DNA of 64,000 nt from Budorcas taxicolor (lineage: Eukaryota; Chordata; Mammalia; Artiodactyla; Bovidae): the NCBI RefSeq assembly GCF_023091745.1, contig NW_026291481.1:2666001-2730000 (forward strand). The letters run 5' to 3'. A model generated the notes under the pieces. It did no database searches and was not told the origin of the DNA. It worked only from the letters and a program-made list of their open reading frames with translations. A program made the translations under genes and the position numbers. Position 1 is the first letter of the stretch; each line of letters opens with the position of its first letter. Of the stretch, positions 37,000 to 50,059 are shown piece after piece.

Positions 37000-38632
37000 G
37001 TGAAGGACCCTTTCGAAGTTCCAGAGGTGAGGTGTGATCAGCCTCGAGACGCCTCAGCGGAAATGGGCCTCATCTCACCTGGAGGGGAGAACCTCCTGGA
37101 TTTTCTCGAGTTGCGGCTGGTCTTCTCGACTTACGACGGGGACCTCAGGGACCCGCTCTGGTGGCCTCAGGAAAGGCCAGTCCCCATGCGAGTTGCTAGG
37201 GGACCTCTCGGGATTCCTCTGCCGTCCATGCCGGGGCCTCAGTCCTTGTGTGGAGTCGGGGCCGGAACCTGAGGATTCCTCTCCAGTGTTGCCATGGATC
37301 TTGGGGGTGCTCCTGAGTCTCCCCAGGGGAGTCAGGCCTCGTCTCGAGTGGGGGCATGCACGTGCGCTTTCCTCTCGAGCTGCAGCAGTAGTGTCACGCT
37401 TCCTGTCACGTGGATCAAGGGATCTGTGGCTTTCCCTCGAGGCTGTCCCTCGAGGCTTTCCCACGATGCTTTCCCACAGGGCTGTGCCACGTGCCACCTT
37501 GGTGTGAGTCGATCCTCGGCGTGAAAGACGAGCCGGTGAAGGGAAAAGAGGTTCCTCTGGAATGGACTGAGACATCTGGGGGACTCTTGGAATGGTGGCA
37601 CGACCCTGGAGTTCCTCTCGCCGTTCCTGTTGAGAGGGCCTCCTCTTGAGATGCGACGGGAACGCCGGGAACTCTTTCCCGACGAAGCAGGGAAAGGATC
37701 CCTCATCTCGAGCTACGAGGCGGAAACGGGGCTCCTCTGGATGTGGGCGGGACCCTCGTGATTCCTCTCGAGTGGAGACGGGTATGTCGGGGAACTTCTA
37801 GATTTGCACCAAGGGTGTGAAGGACCCTTTCGAAGTTCCAGAGGGGAGGTGTGATCAGCCTCGAGACGCCTCAGCGGAAATGGGCCTCATCTCGCCTGGA
37901 GGGGAGAACCTCCTGGATTTTCTCGAGTTGCGGCTGGTCTTCTCGACTTACGACGGGGACCTCAGGAACCCGCTCAGGTGGCCTCAGGAAAGGCCAGTCC
38001 CCATGCGAGTTGCTAGGGGACCTCTCGGGATTCCTCTCCCGTCCATGCCGGGGCCTCAGTCCTTGTGTGGAGTCGGGGCCGGAACCTGAGGTTTCCTCTC
38101 CAGTGTTGCCATGGATCTTGGGGTGCTTCTGAGTCTCCCCAGGGGAGTCAGGCCTCGTCTCGAGTGGGGGCATGCACGTGCGCTTTCCTCCCGAGCTGCA
38201 GCAGTAGTGTCACGCTTCCTGTCACGTGGATCAAGGGATCTGTGGCTTTCCCTCGAGGCTGTCCCTCGAGGCTTTCCCACGAGGCTTTCCCACAGGGCTG
38301 TGCCACGTGCCACCTTGGTGTGAGTCGATCCTCGGCGTGAAAGACGAGCCGGTGAAGGGAAAAGAGGTTCCTCTGGAATGGACTGAGACATCTGGGGGAC
38401 TCTTGGAATGGTGGCACGACCCTGGAGTTCCTCTCGCCGTTCCTGTTGAGAGGGCCTCCTCTTGAGATGCGACGGGAACGCTGGGAACTCTTTCCCGACG
38501 AAGCAGGGAAAGGATCCCTCCTCTCGAGCTACGAGGCGGAAACGGGGCTCCTCTGGATGTGGGCGGGACCCTCGTGATTCCTCTCGAGTGGAGACGGGTA
38601 TGTCGGGGAACTTCTAGATTTGCACCAAGGGT
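37000..38632 (+). repeat. Monomers U46-U47, extra dimer inside the duplicated segment
   Basis: U46 (37000, 817 bp) has ctcacctgg, the extra-g cttgggggtg and cctctcgagctg, resembling U36 and U48 but without cctcattgg. U47 (37817) has cagaggggagg and caggaacccg, private ctcaggtggcc and gaggtttcc, and ends with the ccctcctctcg variant seen at the end of U35. These two units account for the change of offset from 8163 to 9796 bp. Confidence 0.88.
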
Positions 38633-40265
38633 GTGAAGGACCCTTTCGAAGTTCCAGAGGTGAGGTGTGATCAGCCTCGAGACGCCTCATTGGAAATGGG
38701 CCTCATCTCACCTGGAGGGGAGAACCTCCTGGATTTTCTCGAGTTGCGGCAGGTCTTCTCGACTTACGACGGGGACCTCAGGGACCCGCTCTGGTGGCCT
38801 CAGGAAAGGCCAGTCCCCATGCGAGTTGCTAGGGGACCTCTCGGGATTCCTCTGCCGTCCATGCCGGGGCCTCAGTCCTTGTGTGGAGTCGGGGCCGGAA
38901 CCTGAGGATTCCTCTCCAGTGTTGCCATGGATCTTGGGGGTGCTCCTGAGTCTCCCCAGGGGAGTAAGGCCTCGTCTCAAGTGGGGGCATGCACGTGCGC
39001 TTTCCTCTCGAGCTGCAGCAGTAGTGTCACGCTTCCTGTCACGTGGATCAAGGGATCTGTGGCTTTCCCTCGAGGCTGTCCCTCGAGGCTTTCCCACGAG
39101 GCTTTCCCACAGGGCTGTGCCACCTGCCACCTTGGTGTGAGTCGATCCTCGGCGTGAAAGACGAGCCGGTGAAGGGAAAAGAGGTTCCTCTGGAATGGAC
39201 TGAGACATCTGGGGGACTCTTGGAATGGTTGCACGACCCTGGAGTTCCTCTCGCCGTTCCTGTTGAGAGGGCCTCCTCTTGAGATGCGACGGGAACGCCG
39301 GGAACTCTTTCCCGACGAAGCAGGGAAAGGATCCCTCATCTCGAGCTACGAGGCGGAAACGGGGCTCCTCTGGATGTGGGCGGGACCCTCGTGATTCCTC
39401 TTGAGTGGAGACGGGTATGTCGGGGAACTTCTAGATTTGCACCAAGGGTGTGAAGGACCCTTTCGAAGTTCCAGAGGTGAGGTGTGATCAGCCTCGAGAC
39501 GCCTCAGCGGAAATGGGCCTCATCTCGCCTGGAGGGGAGAACCTCCTGGATTTTCTCGAGTTGCGGCTGGTCTTCTCGACTTACGACGGGGACCTCAGGG
39601 ACCCGCTCTGTTGGCCTCAGGAAAGGCCAGTCCCCATGCGAGTTGCTAGGGGACCTCTCGGGATTCCTCTGCCGTCCATGCCGGGGCCTCAGTCCTTGTG
39701 TGGAGTCGGGGCCGGAACCTGAGGATTCCTCTCCAGTGTTGCCATGGATCTTGGGGTGCTCCTGAGTCACCCCAGGGGAGTCAGGCCTCGTCTCGAGTGG
39801 GGGCATGCACGTGCGCTTTCCTCCCGAGCTGCAGCAGTAGTGTCACGCTTCCTGTCACGTGGATCAAGGGATCTGTGGCTTTCCCTCGAGGCTGTCCCTC
39901 GAGGCTTTCCCACGAGGCTTTCCCACAGGGCTGTGCCACGTGCCACCTTGGTGTGAGTCGATCCTCGGCGTGAAAGACGAGCCGGTGAAGGGAAAAGAGG
40001 TTCCTCTGGAATGGACTGAGACATCTGGGGGACTCTTGGAATGGTGGCACGACCCTGGAGTTCCTCTCGCCGTTCCTGTTGAGAGGGCCTCCTCTTGAGA
40101 TGCGACGGGAACGCCGGGAACTCTTTCCCGACGAAGCAGGGAAAGGATCCCTCATCTCGAGCTACGAGGCGGAAACGGGGCTCCTCTGGATGTGGGCGGG
40201 ACCCTCGTGATTCCTCTCGAGTGGAGACGGGTATGTCGGGGAACTTCTAGATTTGCACCAAGGGT
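38633..40265 (+). repeat. Monomers U48-U49, duplicate of 28837-30469
   Basis: U48 carries every unusual marker of U36 (cctcattggaaatg, ctcacctgg, gagtaaggcc, ccacctgcc, ggttgcacg) and U49 the ctctgttggcc of U37, all at +9796 bp (28891 to 38687). The intervening cctcttgagtgg is also shared (near 29602 and 39398). Private: ctcaagtgggg in U48 and gagtcacccc in U49. Confidence 0.92.
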
Positions 40266-41081
40266 GTGAAGGACCCTTTCGAAGTTCCAGAGGTGAGGTG
40301 TGATCAGCCTCGAGACGCCTCAGCGGAAATGGGCCTCATCTCGCCTGGAGGGGAGAACCTCCTGGATTTTCTCGAGTTGCGGCTGGTCTTCTCGACTTAC
40401 GACGGGGACCTCAGGGACCCGCTCTGGTGGCCTCAGGAAAGGCCAGTCCCCATGCGAGTTGCTAGGGGACCTCTCGGGATTCCTCTGCCGTATATGCCGG
40501 GGCCTCAGTCCTTGTGTGGAGTCGGGGCCGGAACCTGAGGATTCCTCTCCAGTGTTGCCATGGATCTTGGGGTGCTCCTGAGTCTCCCAAGGGGAGTCAG
40601 GCCTCGTCTCGAGTGGGGGCATGCACGTGCGCTTTCCTCTCGAGCTGCAGCAGTAGTGTCACGCTTCCTGTCACGTGGATCAAGGGATCTGTGGCTTTCC
40701 CTCGAGGCTGTCCCTCGAGGCTTTCCCACGAGGCTTTCCCACAGGGCTGTGCCACGTGCCACCTTGGTGTGAGTCGATCCTCGGCGTGAAAGACGAGCCG
40801 GTGAAGGGAAAAGAGGTTCCTCTGGAATGGACTGAGACATCTGGGGGACTCTTGGAATGGTGGCACGACCCTGGAGTTCCTCTCGCCGTTCCTGTTGAGA
40901 GGGCCTCCTCTTGAGATGCGACGGGAACGCCGGGAACTCTTTCCCGACGAAGCAGGGAAAGGATCCCTCATCTCGAGCTACGAGGCGGAAACAGGGCTCC
41001 TCTGGATGTGGGCGGGACCCTCGTGATTCCTCTCGAGTGGAGACGGGTATGTCGGGGAACTTCTAGATTTGCACCAAGGGT
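40266..41081 (+). repeat. Monomer U50
   Basis: This is a gggattcctctgccg, cctctcgagctg class unit. Private changes are gccgtatatgcc near 40488, tcccaagggg near 40587 and gaaacagggc near 40988. Confidence 0.9.
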
Positions 41082-44000
41082 GTGAAGGACCCTTTCGAAG
41101 TTCCAGAGGTGAGGTGTGATCAGCCTCGAGACGCCTCAGCGGAAATGGGCCTCATCTCGCCTGGAGGGGAGAACCTCCTGGATTTTCTCGAGTTGCGGCT
41201 GGTCTTCTCGACTTACGACGGGGACCTCAGGGACCCGCTCTGGTGGCCTCAGGAAAGGCCAGTCCCCATGCGAGTTGCTAGGGGACCTCTCGGGATTCCT
41301 CTGCCGTCCATGCCGGGGCCTCAGTCCTTGTGTGGAGTCGGGGCCGGAACCTGAGGATTCCTCTCCAGTGTTGCCATGGATCTTGGGGTGCTCCTGAGTC
41401 TCCCCAGGGGAGTCAGGCCTCGTCTCGAGTGGGGGCATGCACGTGCGCTTTCCTCCCGAGCTGCAGCAGTAGTGTCACGCTTCCTGTCACGTGGATCAAG
41501 GGATCTGTGGCTTTCCCTCGAGGCTGTCCCTCGAGGCATTCCCACGAGGCTTTCCCACAGGGCTGTGCCACGTGCCACCTTGGTGTGAGTCGATCCTCGG
41601 CGTGAAAGACGAGCCAGTGAAGGGAAAAGAGGTTCCTCTGGAATGGACTGAGACATCTGGGGGACTCTTGGAATGGTGGCACGACCCTGGAGTTCCTCTC
41701 GCCGTTCCTGTTGAGAGGGCCTCCTCTTGAGATGCGACGGGAACGCCGGGAACTCTTTCCCGACGAAGCAGGGAAAGGATCCCTCATCTCGAGCTACGAG
41801 GCGGAAACGGGGCTCCTCTGGATGTGGGCGGGACCCTCGTGATTCCTCTCGAGTGGAGACGGGTATGTCGGGGAACTTCTAGATTTGCACCAAGGGTGTG
41901 AAGGACCCTTTCGAAGTTCCAGAGGTGAGGTGTGATCAGCCTCGAGACGCCTCAGCGGAAATGGGCCTCATCTCGCCTGGAGGGGAGAACCTCCTGGATT
42001 TTCTCGAGTTGCGGCTGGTCTTCTCGACTTACGACGGGGACCTCAGGGACCCGCTCTGGTGGCCTCAGGAAAGGCCAGTCCCCATGCGAGTTGCTAGGGG
42101 ACCTCTCGGGATTCCTCTCCCGTCCATGCCGGGGCCTCAGTCCTTGTGTGGAGTCGGGGCCGGAACCTGAGGATTCCTCTCCAGTGTTGCCATGGATCTT
42201 GGGGGTGCTCCTGAGTCACCCCAGGGGAGTCAGGCCTCGTCTCGAGTGGGGGCATGCACGTGCGCTTTCCTCCCGAGCTGCAGCAGTAGTGTCACGCTTC
42301 CTGTCACGTGGATCAAGGGATCTGTGGCTTTCCCTCGAGGCTGTCCCTCGAGGCTTTCCCACGAGGCTTTCCCACAGGGCTGTGCCACGTGCCACCTTGG
42401 TGTGAGTCGATCCTCGGCGTGAAAGACGAGCCGGTGAAGGGAAAAGAGGTTCCTCTGGAATGGACTGAGACATCTGGGGGACTCTTGGAATGGTGGCACG
42501 ACCCTGGAGTTCCTCTCGCCGTTCCTGTTGAGAGGGCCTCCTCTTGAGATGCGACGGGAACGCCGGGAACTCTTTCCCGACGAAGCAGGGAAAGGATCCC
42601 TCATCTCGAGCTACGAGGCGGAAACGGGGCTCCTCTGGATGTGGGCGGGACCCTCGTGATTCCTCTCGAGTGGAGACGGGTATGTCGGGGAACTTCTAGA
42701 TTTGCACCAAGGGTGTGAAGGACCCTTTCGAAGTTCCAGAGGGGAGGTGTGATCAGCCTCGAGACGCCTCAGCGGAAATGGGCCTCATCTCGCCTGGAGG
42801 GGAGAACCTCCTGGATTTTCTCGAGTTGCGGCTGGTCTTCTCGACTTACGACGGGGACCTCAGGAACCCGCTCTGGTGGCCTCAGGAAAGGCCAGTCCCC
42901 ATGCGAGTTGCTAGGGGACCTCTCGGGATTCCTCTCCCGTCCATGCCGGGGCCTCAGTCCTTGTGTGGAGTCGGGGCCGGAACCTGAGGATTCCTCTCCA
43001 GTGTTGCCATGGATCTTGGGGTGCTTCTGAGTCTCCCCAGGGGAGTCAGGCCTCGTCTCGAGTGGGGGCATGCACGTGCGCTTTCCTCCCGAGCTGCAGC
43101 AGTAGTGTCACGCTTCCTGTCACGTGGATCAAGGGATCTGTGGCTTTCCCTCGAGGCTGTCCCTCGAGGCTTTCCCACGAGGCTTTCCCACAGGGATGTG
43201 CCACGTGCCACCTTGGTGTGAGTCGATCCTCGGCGTGAAAGACGAGCCGGTGAAGGGAAAAGAGGTTCCTCTCGAATGGACTGAGACATCTGGGGGACTC
43301 TTGGAATGGTGGCACGACCCTGGAGTTCCTCTCGCCGTTCCTGTTGAGAGGGCCTCCTCTTGAGATGCGACGGGAACGCTGGGAACTCTTTCCCGACGAA
43401 GCAGGGAAAGGATCCCTCATCTCGAGCTACGAGGCGGAAACGGGGCTCCTCTGGATGTGGGCGGGACCCTCGTGATTCCTCTCGAGTGGAGACGGGTATG
43501 TCGGGGAACTTCTAGATTTGCACCAAGGGTGTGAAGGACCCTTTCGAAGTTCCAGAGGTGAGGTGTGATCAGCCTCGAGACGCCTCAGCGGAAATGGGCC
43601 TCATCTCGCCTGGAGGGGAGAACCTCCTGGATTTTCTCGAGTTGCGGCTGGTCTTCTCGACTTACGACGGGGACCTCAGGGACCCGCTCTGGTGGCCTCA
43701 GGAAAGGCCAGTCCCCATGCGAGTTGCTAGGGGACCTCTCGGGATACCTCTGCCGTCCATGCCGGGGCCTCAGTCCTTGTGTGGAGTCGGGGCCGGAACC
43801 TGAGGATTCCTCTCCAGTGTTGCCATGGATCTTGGGGTGCTCCTGAGTCTCCCCAGGGGAGTCAGGCCTCGTCTCGAGTGGGGGCATGCACGTGCGCTTT
43901 CCTCTCGAGCTGCAGCAGTAGTGTCACGCTTCCTGTCACGTGGATCAAGGGATCTGTGGCTTTCCCTCGAGGCTGTCCCTCGAGGCTTTCCCACGAGGCT

Positions 44001-44346
44001 TTCCCACAGGGCTGTGCCACGTGCCACCTTGGTGTGAGTCGATCCTCGGCGTGAAAGACGAGCCGGTGAAGGGAAAAGAGGTTCCTCTGGAATGGACTGA
44101 GACATCTGGGGGACTCTTGGAATGGTGGCACGACCCTGGAGTTCCTCTCGCCGTTCCTGTTGAGAGGGCCTCCTCTTGAGATGCGACGGGAACGCCGGGA
44201 ACTCTTTCCCGACGAAGCAGGGAAAGGATCCCTCATCTCGAGCTACGAGGCGGAAACGGGGCTCCTCTGGATGTGGGCGGGACCCTCGTGATTCCTCTCG
44301 AGTGGAGACGGGTATGTCGGGGAACTTCTAGATTTGCACCAAGGGT
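41082..44346 (+). repeat. Tetrameric HOR, diverged copy (U51-U54, 3265 bp)
   Basis: U51 (41082): gaggcattcccac and gagccagtg. U52 (41898, 817 bp): cttgggggtg and gagtcacccc. U53 (42715): cagaggggagg, caggaacccg, cagggatgtgcc and cctctcgaatgg. U54 (43531): gtctgcc-type class with cctctcgagctg. The order matches the two later tetramers but lacks their extra shared changes. U54 has private gggatacctc near 43741. Confidence 0.9.
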
Positions 44347-46794
44347 GTGAAGGACCCTTTCGAAGTTCCAGAGGTGAGGTGTGATCAGCCTCGAGACGCC
44401 TCAGCGGAAATGGGCCTCATCTCGCCTGGAGGGGAGAACCTCCTGGATTTTCTCGAGTTGCGGCTGGTCTTCTCGACTTACGACGGGGACCTCAGGGACC
44501 CGCTCTGTTGGCCTCAGGAAAGGCCAGTCCCCATGCGAGTTGCTAGGGGACCTCTCGGGATTCCTCTGCCGTCCATGCCGGGGCCTCAGTCCTTGTGTGG
44601 AGTCGGGGCCGGAACCTGAGGATTCCTCTCCAGTGTTGCCATGGATCTTGGGGTGCTCCTGAGTCTCCCCAGGGGAGTCAGGCCTCGTCTCGAGTGGGGG
44701 CATGCACGTGCGCTTTCCTTCCGAGCTGCAGCAGTAGTGTCACGCTTCCTGTCACGTGGATCAAGGGATCTGTGGCTTTCCCTCGAGGCTGTCCCTCGAG
44801 GCATTCCCACGAGGCTTTCCCACAGGGATGTGCCACGTGCCACCTTGGTGTGAGTCGATCCTCGGCGTGAAAGACGAGCCGGTGAAGGGAAAAGAGGTTC
44901 CTCTGGAATGGACTGAGACATCTGGGGGACTCTTGGAATGGTGGCACGACCCTGGAGTTCCTCTCGCCGTTCCTGTTGAGAGGGCCTCCTCTTGAGATGC
45001 GACGGGAACGCCGGGAACTCTTTCCCGACGAAGCAGGGAAAGGATCCCTCATCTCGAGCTACGAGGCGGAAACGGGGCTCCTCTGGATGTGGGCGGGACC
45101 CTCGTGATTCCTCTCGAGTGGAGACGGGTATGTCGGGGAACTTCTAGATTTGCACCAAGGGTGTGAAGGACCCTTTCGAAGTTCCAGAGGGGAGGTGTGA
45201 TCAGCCTCGAGACGCCTCAGCGGAAATGGGCCTCATCTCGCCTTGAGGGGAGAACCTCCTGGATTTTCTCGAGTTGCGGCTGGTCTTCTCGACTTACGAC
45301 GGGGACCTCAGGGACCCGCTCTGGTGGCCTCAGGAAAGGCCAGTCCCCATGCGAGTTGCTAGGGGACCTCTCGGGATTCCTCTCCCGTCCATGCCGGGGC
45401 CTCAGTCCTTGTGTGGAGTCGGGGCCGGAACCTGAGGATTCCTCTCCAGTGTTGCCATGGATCTTGGGGTGCTTCTGAGTCTCCCCAGGGGAGTCAGGCC
45501 TCGTCTCGAGTGGGGGCATGCACGTGCGCTTTCCTCCCGAGCTGCAGCAGTAGTGTCACGCTTCCTGTCACGTGGATCAAGGGATCTGTGGCTTTCCCTC
45601 GAGGCTGTCCCTCGAGGCTTTCCCACGAGGCTTTCCCACAGGGCTGTGCCACGTGCCACCTTGGTGTGAGTCGATCCTCGGCGTGAAAGACGAGCCGGTG
45701 AAGGGAAAAGAGGTTCCTCTGGAATGGACTGAGACATCTGGGGGACTCTTGGAATGGTGGCACGACCCTGGAGTTCCTCTCGCCGTTCCTGTTGAGAGGG
45801 CCTCCTCTTGAGATGCGACGGGAACGCCGGGAACTCTTTCCCGACGAAGCAGGGAAAGGATCCCTCATCTCGAGCTACGAGGCGGAAACGGGGCTCCTCT
45901 GGATGTGGGCGGGACCCTCGTGATTCCTCTCGAGTGGAGACGGGTATGTCGGGGAACTTCTAGATTTGCACCAAGGGTGTGAAGGACCCTTTCGAAGTTC
46001 CAGAGGTGAGGTGTGATCAGCCTCGAGACGCCTCAGCGGAAATGGGCCTCATCTCGCCTGGAGGGGAGAACCTCCTGGATTTTCTCGAGTTGCGGCTGGT
46101 CTTCTCGACTTACGACGGGGACCTCAGGGACCCGCTCTGGTGGCCTCAGGAAAGGCCAGTCCCCATGCGAGTTGCTAGGGGACCTCTCGGGATTCCTCTG
46201 CCGTCCATGCCGGGGCCTCAGTCCTTGTGTGGAGTCGGGGCCGGAACCTGAGGATTCCTCTCCAGTGTTGCCATGGATTTTGGGGTGCTCCTGAGTCTCC
46301 CCAGGGGAGTCAGGCCTCATCTCGAGTGGGGGCATGCACGTGCGCTTTCCTCCCGAGCTGCAGCAGTAGTGTCACGCTTCCTGTCACGTGGATCAAGGGA
46401 TCTGTGGCTTTCCCTCGAGGCTGTCCCTCGAGGCTTTCCCACGAGGCTTTCCCACAGGGCTGTGCCACGTGCCACCTTGGTGTGAGTCGATCCTCGGCGT
46501 GAAAGACGAGCCGGTGAAGGGAAAAGAGGTTCCTCTGGAATGGACTGAGACATCTGGGGGACTCTTGGAATGGTGGCACGACCCTGGAGTTCCTCTCGCC
46601 GTTCCTGTTGAGAGGGCCTCCTCTTGAGATGCGACGGGAACGCCGGGAACTCTTTCCCGACGAAGCAGGGAAAGGATCCCTCATCTCGAGCTACGAGGCG
46701 GAAACGGGGCTCCTCTGGATGTGGGCGGGACCCTCGTGATTCCTCTCGAGTGGAGACGGGTATGTCGGGGAACTTCTAGATTTGCACCAAGGGT
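44347..46794 (+). repeat. Monomers U55-U57, including a mosaic unit
   Basis: U55 (44347) combines ctctgttggcc (otherwise U37, U49, U67) with gaggcattcccac (otherwise U51, U58, U62) and cagggatgtgcc (otherwise U53, U60, U64). U56 (45163) has cagaggggagg, gtgcttctgag and private cgccttgagg near 45239. U57 (45979) has private ccatggattttgg near 46271 and cctcatctcgag near 46314. Confidence 0.88.
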
Positions 46795-49700
46795 GTGAAG
46801 GACCCTTTCGAAGTTCCAGAGGTGAGGTGTGATCAGCCTCGAGACGCCTCAGCGGAAATGGGCCTCATCTCGCCTGGAGGGGAGAACCTCCTGGATTTTC
46901 TCGAGTTGCGGCTGGTCTTCTCGACTTACGACGGGGACCTCAGGGACCCGCTCTGGTGGCCTCAGGAAAGGCCAGTCCCCATGCGAGTTGCTAGGGGACC
47001 TCTCGGGATTCCTCTGCCGTCCATGCCGGGGCCTCAGTCCTTGTGTGGAGTCGGGGCCGGAACCTGAGGATTCCTCTCCAGTGTTGCCATGGATCTTGGG
47101 GTGCTCCTGAGTCTCCCCAGGGGAGTCAGGCCTCGTCTCGAGTGGGGGCATGCACGTGCGCTTTCCTCCCGAGCTGCAGCAGTAGTGTCACGCTTCCTGT
47201 CACGTGGATCAAGGGATCTGTGGCTTTCCCTCGAGGCTGTCCCTCGAGGCATTCCCACGAGGCTTTCCCACAGGGCTGTGCCACGTGCCACCTTGGTGTG
47301 AGTCGATCCTCGGCGTGAAAGACGAGCCAGTGAAGGGAAAAGAAGTTCCTCTGGAATGGACTGAGACATCTGGGGGACTCTTGGAATGGTGGCACGACCC
47401 TGGAGTTCCTCTCGCCGTTCCTGTTGAGAGGGCCTCCTCTTGAGATGCGACGGGAACGCCGGGAACTCTTTCCCGACGAAGCAGGGAAAGGATCCCTCAT
47501 CTCGAGCTACGAGGCGGAAACGGGGCTCCTCTGGATGTGGGCGGGACCCTCGTGATTCCTCTCGAGTGGAGACGGGTATGTCGGGGAACTTCTAGATTTG
47601 CACCAAGGGTGTGAAGGACCCTTTCGAAGTTCCAGAGGTGAGGTGTGATCAGCCTCGAGACGCCTCAGCGGAAATGGGCCTCATCTCGCCTGGAGGGGAG
47701 AACCTCCTGGATTTTCTCGAGTTGCGGCTGGTCTTCTCGACTTACGACGGGGACCTCAGGGACCCGCTCTGGTGGCCTCAGGAAAGGCCAGTCCCCATGC
47801 GAGTTTCTAGGGGACCTCTCGGGATTCCTCTCCCGTCCATGCCGGGGCCTCAGTCCTTGTGTGGAGTCGGGGCCGGAACCTGAGGATTCCTCTCCAGTGT
47901 TGCCATGGATCTTGGGGGTGCTCCTGAGTCACCCCAGGGGAGTCAGGCCTCGTCTCGAGTGGGGGCATGCACGTGCGCTTTCCTCCCGAGCTGCAGCAGT
48001 AGTGTCACGCTTCCTGTCACGTGGATCAAGGGATCTGTGGCTTTCCCTCGAGGCTGTCCCTCGAGGCTTTCCCACGAGGCTTTCCCACAGGGCTGTGCCA
48101 CGTGCCACCTTGGTGTGAGTCGATCCTCGGCGTGAAAGACGAGCCGGTGAAGGGAAAAGAGGTTCCTCTGGAATGGACTGAGACATCTGGGGGACTCTTG
48201 GAATGGTGGCACGACCCTGGAGTTCCTCTCGCCGTTCCTGTTGAGAGGGCCTCCTCTTGAGATGCGACGGGAACGCCGGGAACTCTTTCCCGACGAAGCA
48301 GGGAAAGGATCCCTCATCTCGAGCTACGAGGCGGAAACGGGGCTCCTCTGGATGTGGGCGGGACCCTCGTGATTCCTCTCGAGTGGAGACGGGTATGTCG
48401 GGGAACTTCTAGATTTGCACCAAGGGTGTGAAGGACCCTTTCGAAGTTCCAGAGGGGAGGTGTGATCAGCCTCGAGACGCCTCAGCGGAAATGGGCCTCA
48501 TCTCGCCTGGAGGGGAGAACCTCCTGGATTTTCTCGAGTTGCGGCTGGTCTTCTCGACTTACGACGGGGACCTCAGGAACCCGCTCTGGTGGCCTCAGGA
48601 AAGGCCAGTCCCCATGCGAGTTGCTAGGGGACCTCTCGGGATTCCTCTCCCGTCCATGCCGGGGCCTCAGTCCTTGTGTGGAGTCGGGGCCGGAACCTGA
48701 GGATTCCTCTCCAGTGTTGCCATGGATCTTGGGGTGCTTCTGAGTCTCCCCAGGGGAGTCAGGCCTCGTCTCGAGTGGGGGCATGCACGTGCGCTTTCCT
48801 CCCGAGCTGCAGCAGTAGTGTCACGCTTCCTGTCACGAGGATCAAGGGATCTGTGGCTTTCCCTCGAGGCTGTCCCTCGAGGCTTTCCCACGAGGCTTTC
48901 CCACAGGGATGTGCCACGTGCCACCTTGGTGTGAGTCGATCCTCGGCGTGAAAGACGAGCCGGTGAAGGGAAAAGAGGTTCCTCTCGAATGGACTGAGAC
49001 ATCTGGGGGACTCTTGGAATGGTGGCACGACCCTGGAGTTCCTCTCGCCGTTCCTGTTGAGAGGGCCTCCTCTTGAGATGCGACGGGAACGCTGGGAACT
49101 CTTTCCCGACGAAGCAGGGAAAGGATCCCTCATCTCGAGCTACGAGGCGGAAACGGGGCTCCTCTGGATGTGGGCGGGACCCTCGTGATTCCTCTCGAGT
49201 GGAGACGGGTATGTCGGGGAACTTCTAGATTTGCACCAAGGGTGTGAAGGACCCTTTCGAAGTTCCAGAGGTGAGGTGTGATCAGCCTCGAGACGCCTCA
49301 GCGGAAATGGGCCTCATCTCGCCTGGAGGGGAGAACCTCCTGGATTTTCTCGAGTTGCGGCTGGTCTTCTCGACTTACGACGGGGACCTCAGGGACCCGC
49401 TCTGGTGGCCTCAGGAAAGGCCAGTCCCCATGCGAGTTGCTAGGGGACCTCTCGGGATTCCTCTGCCGTCCATGCCGGGGCCTCAGTCCTTGTGTGGAGT
49501 CGGGGCCGGAACCTGAGGATTCCTCTCCAGTGTTGCCATGGATCTTGGGGTGCTCCTGAGTCTCCCCAGGGGAGTCAGGCCTCGTCTCGAGTGGGGGCAT
49601 GCACGTGCGCTTTCCTCTCGAGCTGCAGCAGTAGTGTCACGCTTCCTGTCACGTGGATCAAGGGATCTGTGGCTTTCCCTCGAGGCTGTCCCTCGAGGCT

Positions 49701-50059
49701 TTCCCACGAGGCTTTCCCACAGGGCTGTGCCACGTGCCACCTTGGTGTGAGTCGATCCTCGGCGTGAAAGACGAGCCGGTGAAGGGAAAAGAGGTTCCTC
49801 TGGAATGGACTGAGACATCTGGGGGACTCTTGGAATGGTGGCACGACCCTGGAGTTCCTCTCGCCGTTCCTGTTGAGAGGGCCTCCTCTTGAGATGCGAC
49901 GGGAACGCCGGGAACTCTTTCCCGACGAAGCAGGGAAAGGATCCCTCATCTCGAGCTACGAGGCGGAAACGGGGCTCCTCTGGATGTGGGCGGGACCCTC
50001 GTGATTCCTCTCGAGTGGAGACGGGTATGTCGGGGAACTTCTAGATTTGCACCAAGGGT
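46795..50059 (+). repeat. Tetrameric HOR, near-identical copy A (U58-U61, 3265 bp)
   Basis: U58 (46795): gaggcattcccac, gagccagtg and aaagaagttcc. U59 (47611, 817 bp): gagtttctagg, cttgggggtg and gagtcacccc. U60 (48428): cagaggggagg, caggaacccg, gtcacgagg, cagggatgtgcc and cctctcgaatgg. U61 (49244): cctctcgagctg. All recur at +3265 bp. I noticed no difference from copy B. Confidence 0.94.

Noticed and set aside
45163..45978. U56 as a degenerate or pseudogenised unit because a stop interrupts its usual first frame near 45244
   Set aside because: The frame is not coding in any unit, so an interrupting change has no meaning.
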